This document shows positions 16,490 through 27,800 of a DNA stretch of 64,000 bases, piece after piece. The translations under genes and the position numbers were made by a program. The notes under the pieces were generated by a model. The model ran no database searches. It worked only from the letters and a program-made list of their open reading frames with translations, and was not told the DNA's origin. Position 1 is the stretch's first letter; the number at the start of each line of letters is the position of its first letter. The DNA is from Chrysaora quinquecirrha (taxonomy: Eukaryota > Cnidaria > Scyphozoa > Semaeostomeae > Pelagiidae). The stretch covers positions 326,327-390,326 of the forward strand of contig JACTAT010000117.1 in the NCBI GenBank assembly GCA_014526335.1. The letters run 5' to 3'.

Positions 16490-18480
16490 TACTATATGCC
16501 AGCAGTTGAGCACCTGAAAGAGATGTCAAATGCTACTATTTGTTACCACTCTGACAATTGAAGATAATGTTACGTGTAACTACATGGTACCACATTAACA
16601 ACAGAAGGTAATGTTACGTTTTACTATGCTATCAATCTAATGGTTAAAGGTATTTTTGCGTGGTACTTTATGTTACCATTTTGACAGCAAAAGGCATTGT
16701 TGCACGTTACTACATGTTAACACTTTAACAACAGAAGGTAATGTTACGTTTTACTATGCTATCAATCTAATGGTTAAAGGTATTTTTGCGTGGTACTTTA
16801 TGTTACCATTTTGACAGCAAAAGGCAATGTTGCGCGTTACTACATGTTACCATTTTAACAGCAGAAGGTAATGTTACGTGTTAATATATGTTTCCAATCT
16901 AATGGGTAAAGGTATTTTTTGCGTGGCACTTTATGTTACCATTTTGACAGCAAAAGGCAATGTTGCGCGTTACTACATGTTACCACTTTAACAGCAGAAG
17001 GTAATGTTAAGTTTCACTATACTATCAATCTAATGGTTAAAAGTATTTTTGCGTGGTACTTTATGTTACCATTTTGACAGCAAAAGGCAATGTTGCGCAT
17101 TACAACATGTTAACAGCAGAATGTTGGTAATGTTACCACTTTCTATCAATCTAATGGTTAAAAGTATTTTTGCGTGGTACTTTATGTTACCATTTTGACA
17201 GCAAAAGGCAATGTTGCGCATTACAACATGTTACCACTTTAACAGCAGAAGGTAATGTTACGTTTTACTATGCTATCAACCTAATGGTTAAAGGTATTTT
17301 TTGCGTGGTACTTTATGTTACCATTTTGACAGCAAAAGGCAGTGTTGCGCGTTACTACATGTTACCACTTTAACAGCAGAAGGTAATGTTACGTTTTACT
17401 ATGCTATCAATCTAATGGTTAAAGGTATTTTTTGCGTGGTACTTTATGTTACCATTTTGACAGCAAAAGGCAATGTTGCGCGTTACTACATGTTACCACT
17501 TTAACAGCAGAAGGTAATGTTACGTTTTACTATGCTATCAATCTAATGGTTAAAGGTATTTTTGCGTGGTACTTTATGTTACCATTTTGACAGCAAAAGG
17601 CAATGTTGCGCGTTACTACATGTTACCACTTTAACAGCAGAAGGTAATGTTACGTTTTACTATGCTATCAATCTAATGGTTAAAGGTATTTTTTGCGTGG
17701 TACTTTATGTTACCATTTTGACAGCAAAAGGCAATGTTGCGCGTTACTACATGTTACCACTTTAACAGCAGAAGGTAATGTTACGTTTTACTATGCTATC
17801 AATCTAATGGTTAAAGGTATTTTTGCGTGGTACTTTATGTTACCATTTTGACAGCAAAAGGCAATGTTGCGTGTTACTACATGTTACCACTTTCACAGCA
17901 GAAGGTAATGTTACGTTTTACTATGCTATCAATCTAATGGTTAAAGGTATTTTTTGCGTGGTACTTTATGTTACCATTTTGACAGCAAAAGGCAATGTTT
18001 GCGTTACTACATCTTACCACTTTAACAGCAGACGGTTATGTTACGTGTTACTATATGCTACCAATCTTATTGCTAAATGTATTGTTGCGTGGTATTATAT
18101 GTTACCATTTTGACAGCAAAAGGCAATGTTGCGTTACTACATGTTACCACTTTAACAGCAGAAGGTAATGTTACGTTTTACTATGCTATCAATCTAATGG
18201 TTAAAGGTATTTTTGCGTGGTACTTTATGTTACCATTTGGACAGCTAAAGGCAATGTTGCGCGTTACTACATGCTACCTGCAGCTGAGCACCTTAAACAA
18301 ATGTCATGTTACTAAATGTTACCATCCTAACAGCTTAAGGTAATGTTGTGTTACCACTTTAACAAATTGCTACAATTAACTGCTAGCTATCCTAATAGCA
18401 AGGCAATGTTACGTTACCACATGTTACCACTTTATTGCCTTCAGTTAATATCAAGTTACCATATGTTACCATCGAAACAC
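16490..18480 (+). repeat. Hierarchical satellite array (44-bp / 130-bp / 261-bp)
   Basis: About 13 tandem monomers of 130-131 bp start just after the GPCR. Each contains ggtaatgttacgttttacta, tctaatggttaaaggtat, tgcgtggtactttatgttac and acagcaaaaggcaatgttg. Each 130-mer is itself three related units of 44, 44 and 42 bp: atgttaccattttgacag.., atgttaccactttaacag.., and gctatcaatctaatggtt... From about 17425 to 17950, monomers with five and six T in the ggtatttttgcg run alternate, giving a 261-bp higher-order period. The edges (16490-16600 and 18250-18480) are decayed. The frames opened by each unit are repeats, not genes. Confidence 0.93.
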
Positions 18481-19392
18481 CCTTGCTACATGCTACTACG
18501 TAAAACCGGAAAAAGTAACATGAAGTTACATTTTACCACTACAGCACCTTTGCCACATGTAACCACTGCGCGACCTAAAGTTAATGTCATATGTAACCAT
18601 TTTAACAGTGGTTTTCGGCATGGATTGAAAATCGTCTGTTTGAAAATCATTGAGTGCAAAATTGACATCACAATTTGTTATAAAAAATTGCAGCCATTAA
18701 CATTAAAAACAAGCAAACAATATATAATGTATAATATATTTTTATATTTACGAAGCTTTTCGTTCACGTAGAACATCCTCACCTGAGGATGTTCTAAATT
18801 GCGTTAGTTGCGATATGTTCCAAAAAATCGCTGATTTAGCAGTCGGCAATGTCGATAAAAGCCAGAAGCCGATTAAGAATAAAGTCTGATTTTCCTTACG
18901 CGCTAAAGTTTAGCATACGCTTGTTATGAGAATGTTCTTATTTTTAACCAACTCTGAGCCTGTGTGTTATTATAAACTTTGTTCTGATGGCTTCCTAGAT
19001 TCATTCACCTTATTTTGAAGAATCTCTACATATGGGACATAAGACGAAGAATAGAGAAAAGAGACGAGATTTTGGCAAATGAAAATTATCATTTTTATGA
19101 AGATAAATTTACATATTTGAGTCAAGTTGAAGCATCTTGCAATCACTGAAAAAAGGAAGAATAAAACATTTAGAAAATTGATGTGATGACAAATTAAAGA
19201 AGCATAAAGAAAAATTCAAATTTTTAACCATGGTTTTAGGCGGTTTTTATGAAAAAATCAGCAACCTTAGGATGGATGTTGGCCAGATTGCTGTGAAAAA
19301 TGCTGACAAAAACGAATTTTCTACATTTTGATAAAATTGGTTTTTCTCTATTCGTCTTCATAAAAATCTTCGGATAATGAATTCATTAATCT
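18481..19392. other. Intergenic, no gene seen
   Basis: AT-rich sequence between the satellite and the tail of RPS24. It contains a short palindrome at 18764-18797 (agaacatcctcacctgagga followed by tgttct) and no convincing exon on either strand. The RPS24 3' UTR should lie here on the minus strand, but I find no canonical AATAAA in that orientation close to the stop. Confidence 0.4.
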
Positions 19393-20872
19393 TCATTTCT
19401 GAGGCAGAAAATGTGAAGAGTTCCCTCTTTTTTCAAGTTTTGTTTGATGCTGTGTGACTACAGCATTAATCTCAGTTACAACTAAATCTTTATAAGCAAT
19501 ATATTTGCAATTCTAAGCAGAATGCAGTTTGATCCCAGTAAAATGAAGCTTGGATATAAAAATTTCCCATTTGGCACACCAAATGATAAGCCAATTGAAT
19601 AATAAATTCAGGACAGATACTCCCAGATAACATTAAGTAACATTATTCTGGTTCCCTTTCTGGAGTTCATCTTACCACCATTCTACTATTTATCCTATTG
19701 AATAAAAATGCTGATAAAAATGATAATTCAATGCATACCTTCTTTCCTGCTCCTACTTTGGATTTGGCTGTTCCTCTTACTTTCTTCATTCTGTTCTTCC
19801 TTTCCTTTCTTTGTTTTCTGGTTGCCTGTTTCTTTTCACCAATACCACGCTAAAAGTTAACAAAAATAATTCAAAGTTAAGCCAAGACTTTCATCACAGA
19901 CAAAATAGAAAGTTTACATACATATTTTATAAGAAACTTTGCTCTTTAACATAGATGTGGGATTTCTTAACTTTGAGCACAATAATATGTTTCTTTGTTA
20001 AGAAATCAAAATTTTGAATTTCATGAAATTCATTTCTCAGAACAGGTTGGTGTGTAGTATCATGTTATCAGCAATCAAAATATAGGCATTTTTGGGAATT
20101 GACCCTTCAAAATTGGCTTGCTATTGCACCCATTTTTCGCAACTCACCCTTAAGAGTCTGTATTTTGGTTCATATTTTTTCAGAGCATCCATGTTGTCAT
20201 AGACAAGTGCAAACCCAGTAGTTTTTCCACCACCAAACAGAGTTTTGAAACCAAAACATGAAATACAATCAGGTGTTGTTTTGTACATTCCAGCAAGTTT
20301 CTCACTGATTACTGATTTTTTAACAGTTGCGTTTCCAGGATGAAGAACATCAACAACCTAAAATGACAAACAGCAAAATTCAATTTACAAAGCAACATAT
20401 ATATCATAACCTTATAAGCATTACCAGAGCAAGACATTAACATTGCAAAACTGTCTCTAGCCATAGAGTTGATGATTTTGTATTATCTAAAATAGTGCTG
20501 ATAGAAATATTTGACCTTCTATTTCTATGGCAAATGCAACCTGAAATGTTGTGCAATTATGGATAAGAAAGTCTTACCATTTGCTTTCGCTGAAGCAAGC
20601 GATTGGTCATGAACTTTCTTGTTCTGATTGTAGCAGTAGAATCACCCTACACAAAAATTAAAAAAAATATACAGTACTGTCATAAATCAAATGGGCCTAA
20701 GTGTCATTGTTTCAAGTTTACTGTTGCGAACACAGCAAACGAGGAAAAATAATTATCATTTACAAAAGGAAAAAGATTAAAGTCAAGGAAAAAATTACTT
20801 AAAATGTGTTTAAGAAAACACAAAGATAAGATTGTACGGATAATGGAAGTATCTATTTTTGTTCCCTACCAT
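19393..20872 (-). CDS. RPS24: 40S ribosomal protein S24 (eS24)
   Basis: eS24 is a small-subunit protein required for 18S rRNA processing. Minus-strand exons in frame are 20872-20870 (ATG only), 20646-20578, 20357-20148, 19849-19739 and probably 19398-19393. The protein reads [20 protein letters not shown].., then [15 protein letters not shown].., [20 protein letters not shown] and the basic tail [20 protein letters not shown], all diagnostic of eS24. A first exon ending exactly at the ATG is also how mammalian RPS24 is built. The terminal exon is a micro-exon: tttctgcctcag is followed by AAA TGA, giving a C-terminus GAGKKK like one mammalian isoform. Its position is the least certain part. 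A CTTTTC tract at 20906 could be the TOP transcription start. Confidence 0.95.
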
Positions 20873-21451
20873 GATTGCAATGGCCGCAGTGCGAGCGATC
20901 GAAAAGAATCCGCGAAAAATTGTGGACTGGGAAGATTCGCTTTTGACCTCTCTTTCGTACACAATCGAAATGAAATCGAGATCGATTGGCTCTGCGAAGG
21001 CTAGTGGATTTCGTACGCTGTGAGGGAGCAGTTAAATTTTTCACCACAAGAGGAAAGGTGGGAGGGAGATGTTTCCGTCATAAATCTGGAACTTCTTGGG
21101 GATTTTTTATCTGTTCGTAGTATAATTTTTTTTCCAGTTCACAATGACAACTTTTCAAAAAAAAAGTTGGTGAAATTTTGCCTTTAGCTGGAAAAATAAA
21201 CAGATTTTCAGTGTCTGGAAACTTGTTGATTTGTGTCTTATTCTTGTCTATATAAGGTAATAGGCAAAACAAAAGAGAACAATAGATGATAAACAATCAG
21301 GATTCGATACACCCACAGAATCACTTCCTGTGGGCGATTCATCATTCCACCGACAAGATTTGAAATTTACCAGAGCAGGAAATACTCGAGCAGACACAGT
21401 TGATGTGAAACGATCTTTTTTATCAAATATCGATGCCTAATAATTCATAAA
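20873..21451. promoter_or_regulatory. Divergent upstream region of RPS24 and the PDLIM gene
   Basis: The two start codons are 579 bp apart on opposite strands. The RPS24 side has a CTTTTC pyrimidine start (minus strand, 20906-20901), about 35 bases before its ATG. No TATA box was recognised for the PDLIM side. Whether elements are shared cannot be judged from sequence. Confidence 0.45.
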
Positions 21452-21858
21452 ATGGCTGAAACTGCTTTTGAAGTGATAATCGATGGCGGAGGACCTTGGG
21501 GCTTTCGTCTACAAGGCGGTAAAGACTTCGGAATCCCTCTCAACATCGCGCGAGTGAGTAAAGTTTGGGCTAGGCCCGTCGGTATCATTTCAGCAGCTCA
21601 GCTCTGTTTACAATATTATTTATTCATAAGTTATACTCAAAGTTAATCTAACTTGTTAAGCCTTAATCTGTATCTATAATGTATTAATAGTAATGTTTGT
21701 GTTTGTTAGGTGACCCCTGGCAGTAAAGCCGCGATGAAGCAGATGATGGCTGGCGATATCATACACGAAATCAATGGTGTCAATACAGACAATCTAAATC
21801 ATATGGAAGCTCAAAATCTCATCAAAAATGCAGGAACAAGACTACAGCTCAAGATTAA
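21452..21858 (+). CDS. PDLIM gene exons 1-2: PDZ domain
   Basis: Exon 1 (21452-21553, MAETAFEVIIDGGG..) ends at CGA with donor gtgagt. Exon 2 (21710-21858) starts GTGACCCCTGG after gtttgttag and ends phase 2 before gtatga. Together they form residues 1-84, a whole PDZ fold. The carboxylate-binding loop is P-W-G-F, characteristic of the ALP/Enigma family, followed by VTPGSKAAMKQM and the NHMEAQNLIKNAG helix with its conserved A-x-x-L-I pattern. Confidence 0.93.
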
Positions 21859-24800
21859 GTATGATTATTTTAGATAGGCCTATTTATTATTTCTTCTTAT
21901 TTCTGTGTCTAGGATGAAATATTCGACGTCATTTGGTGTCGTTTTGTGAATTTAGTTTGATGAGAGACAGACAAATTGGCATCCATCTATCATGTATTGT
22001 TTCGGTCATCACTGGTATTTTAAGAATGCCTCAGTAATAAATTGTCTATTGCCAATATACCACTTTTAACCGCATTTTCACTTAAGTCTATCCTCAATGG
22101 GAGTGTTTGGACTGCATACTGAGAATTGAGGAGTGTGTTTCTTCCTCCCATGTTTTGTCTGATAATTATTATTTGATCATTTTTAAGTCTGTTACATCCC
22201 CAGGAGGCTAATGACTTTTCTTTGGTTACTGTAAGGTGCAGAAAATCCCTTCTCAATCCGGAAAATCTCCATAAAACCTCAAATCTTTATTGGTTCAACT
22301 ATTTCTGGTTGAAACATTGTTGAAAAAGATGACCAGTCAATGTAGACAGAGTTTTTTCTGCAGCAATCTAGCAATGAGGGTAACCTAGGGTTTTTAAATT
22401 GAAATCTACTAAAAAAGGTTGGAGAACACAAATCCAAGATGGGCCCTAAAAATTTTTTGCTCGAAGTACCCTTAATTAACCCCTAATTATGCCTAATTAA
22501 GTCAATTAAAAAAATGCATTTTTTGAAATCTGATTACTGCAATATGTAGATCTTGAAATGCTGAGTAAAATTGTCTTTGGCTGTAAATCAATACAACCTA
22601 CCAGTTTCGAGAAAAACTCATTTGAAATAATGAAATGACAGTTGATGTTTCTGCAATTCACTTCATTTAAACATTGGGTAACCAAAGGTCAGAGGTCATG
22701 CTGACTTTTGCACTTTGACCCTTTTCTTCATTTAGGCATTCTTTGTTTTTGGTGTTGTTGTGCTGTCAAGGGGTAGGGGTGAAAAAGGGCCCCTTTGGGG
22801 GTACTACAAAGCTCAGCTACTGCTATTCAGTGGGTGGTGTAAGCAAAAGTTTTAGTTAGAGTGTAAGGAAAGTTTTGTTTGTCTAATTTTGCGAATTTTG
22901 AAATAAAAAACATGGGAAAATCAGTGCACTTCCTTAGAATCTCACAGGAATTCGAATTATGAAAATGAAAGGTTTGTGAACTGAGAAAGAAATGAAATGA
23001 AATTAAAAGGTAGCCTTCAATTTAAAGGCAGATCTACTGTACTGTCATTTCATTTGGTGGCAATAAATAGATATTGTAAAGGGGCATTTCACCAAGATGG
23101 TCACATGGAGATGTCCCATTGATGCTCCCAGTTTAGCCACACTAGAAACTTTGTAGCATGCAACAAAATTTGTAGCGAGAGACGCGCAAATGTTTGTTGG
23201 AGATAACAGAAACGTTTCTTGTCTCTGCAACAGGTGAATGCAATGTATTCTAGTTTAGCCACTCTTGGCAACATGCCAATTGCTTGTCACTCCCATGTTT
23301 AACCACCTAAGAGACTACTGAATTAATTATTGAGTGGGACAGGTCTAATAGTTTAGCCACCGTTTTATACTGTTGTTTGAGTCATATATATTCCTAGCAG
23401 TGTTTCGGTCCTTCTCTATTACTTGCAATATATGAAAGTCTATAAATGGTCTTTAGGAAAGGAAAAGGTGTATCAATTGGTGACCAGAATGCCGCTGCTC
23501 TTGGTAATACAAAAGTTCTTACAGAAACCAAAGTTGTTCATTCTGCTAAGGTTGATCATGGTTTCAATAGCAAGCCACGTGCATTTGGCAGTCCAGCTTC
23601 ATCAGCACCATCTCAGTCTGCCGTGTCATCAAGTGCATCACCACCACCACCACCTCCCGCTGTCAGTGCCCCCAAGTTTGATCCTGGAGCATATGCAAGA
23701 AAAAAGTAAGTAGTTCTTCAATGCTGTCATGCCATACCATTTCAGCATAATTTGGACCATCTTGAAAATTTAATTTGCACGCATTTTGGCACAATATTCT
23801 TCAGCACTCCATATTACTTTTAATAAAAAAACCCCCACTTAATAAATGCCCTCAAATAGACTCTATGTTAAAATGCACATCTCTTTTCAATGCCTTCTTC
23901 TAATAAATTGCCCTCCTTAAAGGACACACTCCTCTTCAAAGTGGACATTTATTCCATCAGTGGCGGTTTTCAGTTAATAACTGTTGCATGTTAAGGGTGT
24001 GTTCTTAAAGCGAATCACAGATCTGCTTCGCTTTTTTTATTCTACGAAGACGTGGAACCGAATTTCAAGAATGTGTGAGCCTCTCCAGAAAACCCCCTTG
24101 CAACACTGAACTATGACGATAACCCCCAGGAGCAGTGCGTGCGAAAGAGGAGTTAAAAGTCGACAGAGTCGGACGGAGAGACTTATCGAGCGAAAAGGAC
24201 TAATGTACTCTTGATGTACCTGAAGTCGTAATTTGTATTAGTGTCTTAAGAAAAGGTTGTAAAGGCAAGGCAAAGTTGTGAATTGTCTTGTTCTTGTTTT
24301 CTGACACCTGGAGAACATGGGCTACAAATATTTTCAGATTTTTGTCGCAATCTCCAAGTTCTGTATGACTCAAAGACAGTACATCTAAGTCTAGATATTC
24401 CATTAACTAAAATTGTTTCATCTTTTTCTGATGTTTCCTGTTTCTTATGCAGGAAAGAAGAGTTAGAGCAACGCAAAAAAGAGCAAAATGTCCAAGCAGA
24501 AGATTCTGAAATTCTCAAAATGATTAATGCAACCAGCATAAGCAAGAGTCCCTCTCCACCTGCACCACAAGGAAACGAAGGTAGAAATGTTATTTTATAT
24601 TTTTATTGATCTTCGTTCTGCATATTTTTCGTGTCATAGGCCATAGCTTATACCGATAGCTACTTTTCGACGTACTGCATTGTCTAAGCTCTACATTGTC
24701 TGCAATCTTCATTACTTAGACGATGAATTTAATACATCTACATTATCAACATGCAAATCAAAATGTCTACAGCTTACTAAATTTTCTACATACTACATTT

Positions 24801-27800
24801 TCTTCACGCAAGTCCAAATTTCTACGTCCAATGTAGAAGTCAACATCAACATACTAAATTGTCTACATACTAAATTGTCTACATCCTACATTTTTTACAT
24901 GATGCGTGACGCTTGTTCAAGATAATATAAGTTCACCTTTACGTACGCCCTTCTGGCGATTTTGTGACCCAATGTGAAATGATTTACCTTAGTTTTTAGT
25001 ATTACTTGTAGCAGAAGAAGTGAATATCATTGGTAGTAATCATATAGGTGTGATGAGATGGTTTTCTACGTGTCATAGCTTTTAGTACTGTTGTTTTAGC
25101 ACCAAATTTCTCAGTGCTATTGTTCTCACCAAAGAGCACAAAAAGCGCTTCGCCCTAGCGTTTTATGTTTTGTTCGAACAGTTTTTGTAATAGTTTCTGA
25201 TTCATTTAAACTGTTTAGACTGATTAAGACTGATGGACATAGCTTTTCGTGATTTTATGGTGATACGATTACACCATATTCAATGTTTTAGCTCAGTTCT
25301 TAGTAGTTAAATAGCAGTAGTTTCTAATATGTTCTTAGTAGAGCATTGTTTGCTACGGGGCTAGCTTGAATACGTGCTGTTGTTGACACGAACTAGCTCA
25401 AAAACGAGCATTTGCCCACGTCTTTTCTATTTTATTCGAGCAGTTAACATTTTAACGATACTTGCACAACTAAACATGTTATTGCTACGAATGACACAGC
25501 AACTAACTACTAGAAAATTCCTTATCTCATCCGATTTATTTGTTACAAATTATCTTTCACAAACTTGCCAATAAGAAAAGAAAGAAAATAGTCAATATTT
25601 AATTCAAAGATCGAATAAGATCGGATTAACAAAGATAAGAGTTTTAAAGAAAGTCAATCCATTAACGACTAAGTTTCGGCTTTTTAAGCCAGTTGAACTT
25701 TTAACAGAATTTCAACAACTCGTTTCAACTTCTGTTTTCTAAATTTATTGCTGTATAAAAGTTATAGCAGAGCGAATTATAAAATGGCGTCTCCAAGAAA
25801 AGGTACGTTGGCGTGTATTAATTTTCCAAACTGTTAACCATAAATTTGCGTAGATACAGCGCTAGTTGTTATCTGCATGCAAGCGCAAAAAGGCCTAGGC
25901 ATTCCATCGCATTGCAGTCAGCGTTTCACGTTCGTCTGTAATATTTCTCGAGTTAGCTATCGTTAGTCAAACGTTTAGAGCAGTTGAGCTATTTTGTTTC
26001 ATTCGGTGTGTTTTGATTTCAGTAACTTTTTGAAAGTAGCTAGCTGTAGTTTGTTAAGTTTCCTTAGAATAGTTAATTTGTTTCAAAACTTACAAAATTG
26101 ATAATTTCCCTAGTCTTTTATCATTCCTCTAAAAAGAGTTTATTTTATTTTCCGTCTGGTCAAGATATGCCCTAAACAGATATCTATTCAGTTTGTCCAG
26201 TTCCGTTTGTTAGTTGAACTTTTCTTAGCAGACATGATGATGGTGCAAGGGTTGTTGCACAATTTTAGTTGAAACAGTGAATTCTTTACAAGAATTGGAG
26301 CAGTAGTCGATATTTGATGTGTTAGTTAAATAACTTTTATATACAATTCAACTCATCTCAAATACACAAATAAAAGTTGAACAAGATTGTCAACGTGTAA
26401 ATATGGATACAAGTAAACGTGCGAGATTTCGTGGAACTTCGAGAGAGTTTTCTAACTCCTAACAAATGTCTTGCTACTTTTGAATTGAAGACAACATAAT
26501 ACACATCACAATCTCAATCCAACACGACAACTGGCCTAATTCAAAATCCAGTAAATCTTATGACGTCATCTCATACATTTTCTAATCGTATCGTTAACCT
26601 AATTTTGCCTCCTTCGCAGAGCCTGGTCAGCCAGGTGGCGATCCTGGTGCTTTTCGCATGGTTTACAGTGGACTTGATATCCACGAAGAAGGTAGCCAAA
26701 TAAGAATATAGTTTTAATAGGAAATGGTAGACTTATTACCCGAGTCGTAAGTATCCGCTCCTCCACCACCCCGACACCCTGCGGGACACCCTGTTACTAC
26801 AGATTGGGCGATCTCACTTTGGTGCGTCTCGATTTCATGAGCGATAGCTGGGACTCTGGTAATAAGTCTATTGGAATGGTATGGTTCGTTGGAATATAAC
26901 AATAACAGCTTCATTTTCCGTGTCTTCTGATCTGTCGACATAAGGAATAAGCAAGATGTGTCTTCACGCGAATCTGGTAGCGAATCTTGCGCTTCTTGAA
27001 AAATTGTACCCTTGAAGAATAGAAAAAAGATTCGGAACATTTCAGTCTGAAAATAGGCAAACATTCAATACATAGTATATACTAGCTATCAACGAAACAT
27101 ATGGGTTTCTGCAGTGAGCGCGAGGACAACCGAATGACACAAACTGTAATCAGTACGAGTTCAGTCCTTCCTCTTAATATGCCCACACCTCGCGATTTCT
27201 TTCGCCTTTTTCTGGAATTATGGGAATTACAGAAAGCTATGGTGGCTCTCCTCAATTTTTTGGCCTGTTTGACATAGGTAGACATCGAACCAAAAAAACA
27301 TAGGTCTGTACAGTAGCGGTACCTTTGTAAGGTTTGAGTTTCTTAAGAAGCTAAATTGGCATTATAAGGTTGATCTTCCAATCCTTTCTTTCGATGTTAC
27401 CACACCTCTTATCCTGCAGCTTTTTGCCTGGAATTACAGAGAGCTAGCAACGCTCATCAAGTCCTCACTCCTAATGGCAATTTTAAAGTTGGCTGTAGTT
27501 AAAACCAAAATCATAGTTTTCTAATCAGATTCGCTTACCATTTTGCCTTCTTTAGCTACCACAATTAGAAAATTCATTTCGTACGAAGACAATTTTATGA
27601 AACATAGTTTCCTGTATAAATCCTTTTGAAAATACTAGATTAATTCTATTGGATTAACTCCACCAAAAAATATTTGTCCTACAAATGGAGGATTTTCTTA
27701 TTGGCTTATTCAAAAATCTTTTTAGCCTTCGACTTAATAAGCTGTATTGCTATTAACTATGCAGAAGACAACGCCCAACGATTTCCTTTTGGATTATTTC

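Noticed and set aside
17170..18343. Repeated 67-96-residue open frames (MRGTLCYHFDSKRQCC-type)
   Set aside because: They are translations of the 130-bp satellite, begin at the same point in each unit and are separated by exactly two monomers. There is no signal peptide, domain or splice context.
16490..18480. CRISPR-like array
   Set aside because: The repeats are contiguous without unique spacers, the sequence is animal nuclear DNA, and there are no cas genes.
23423..23713. Plus-strand frame ending in a poly-His/Pro stretch
   Set aside because: It is out of frame with the PDZ exons. The frame of 23457-23705 fits both flanking phases and reads as a PDLIM linker.
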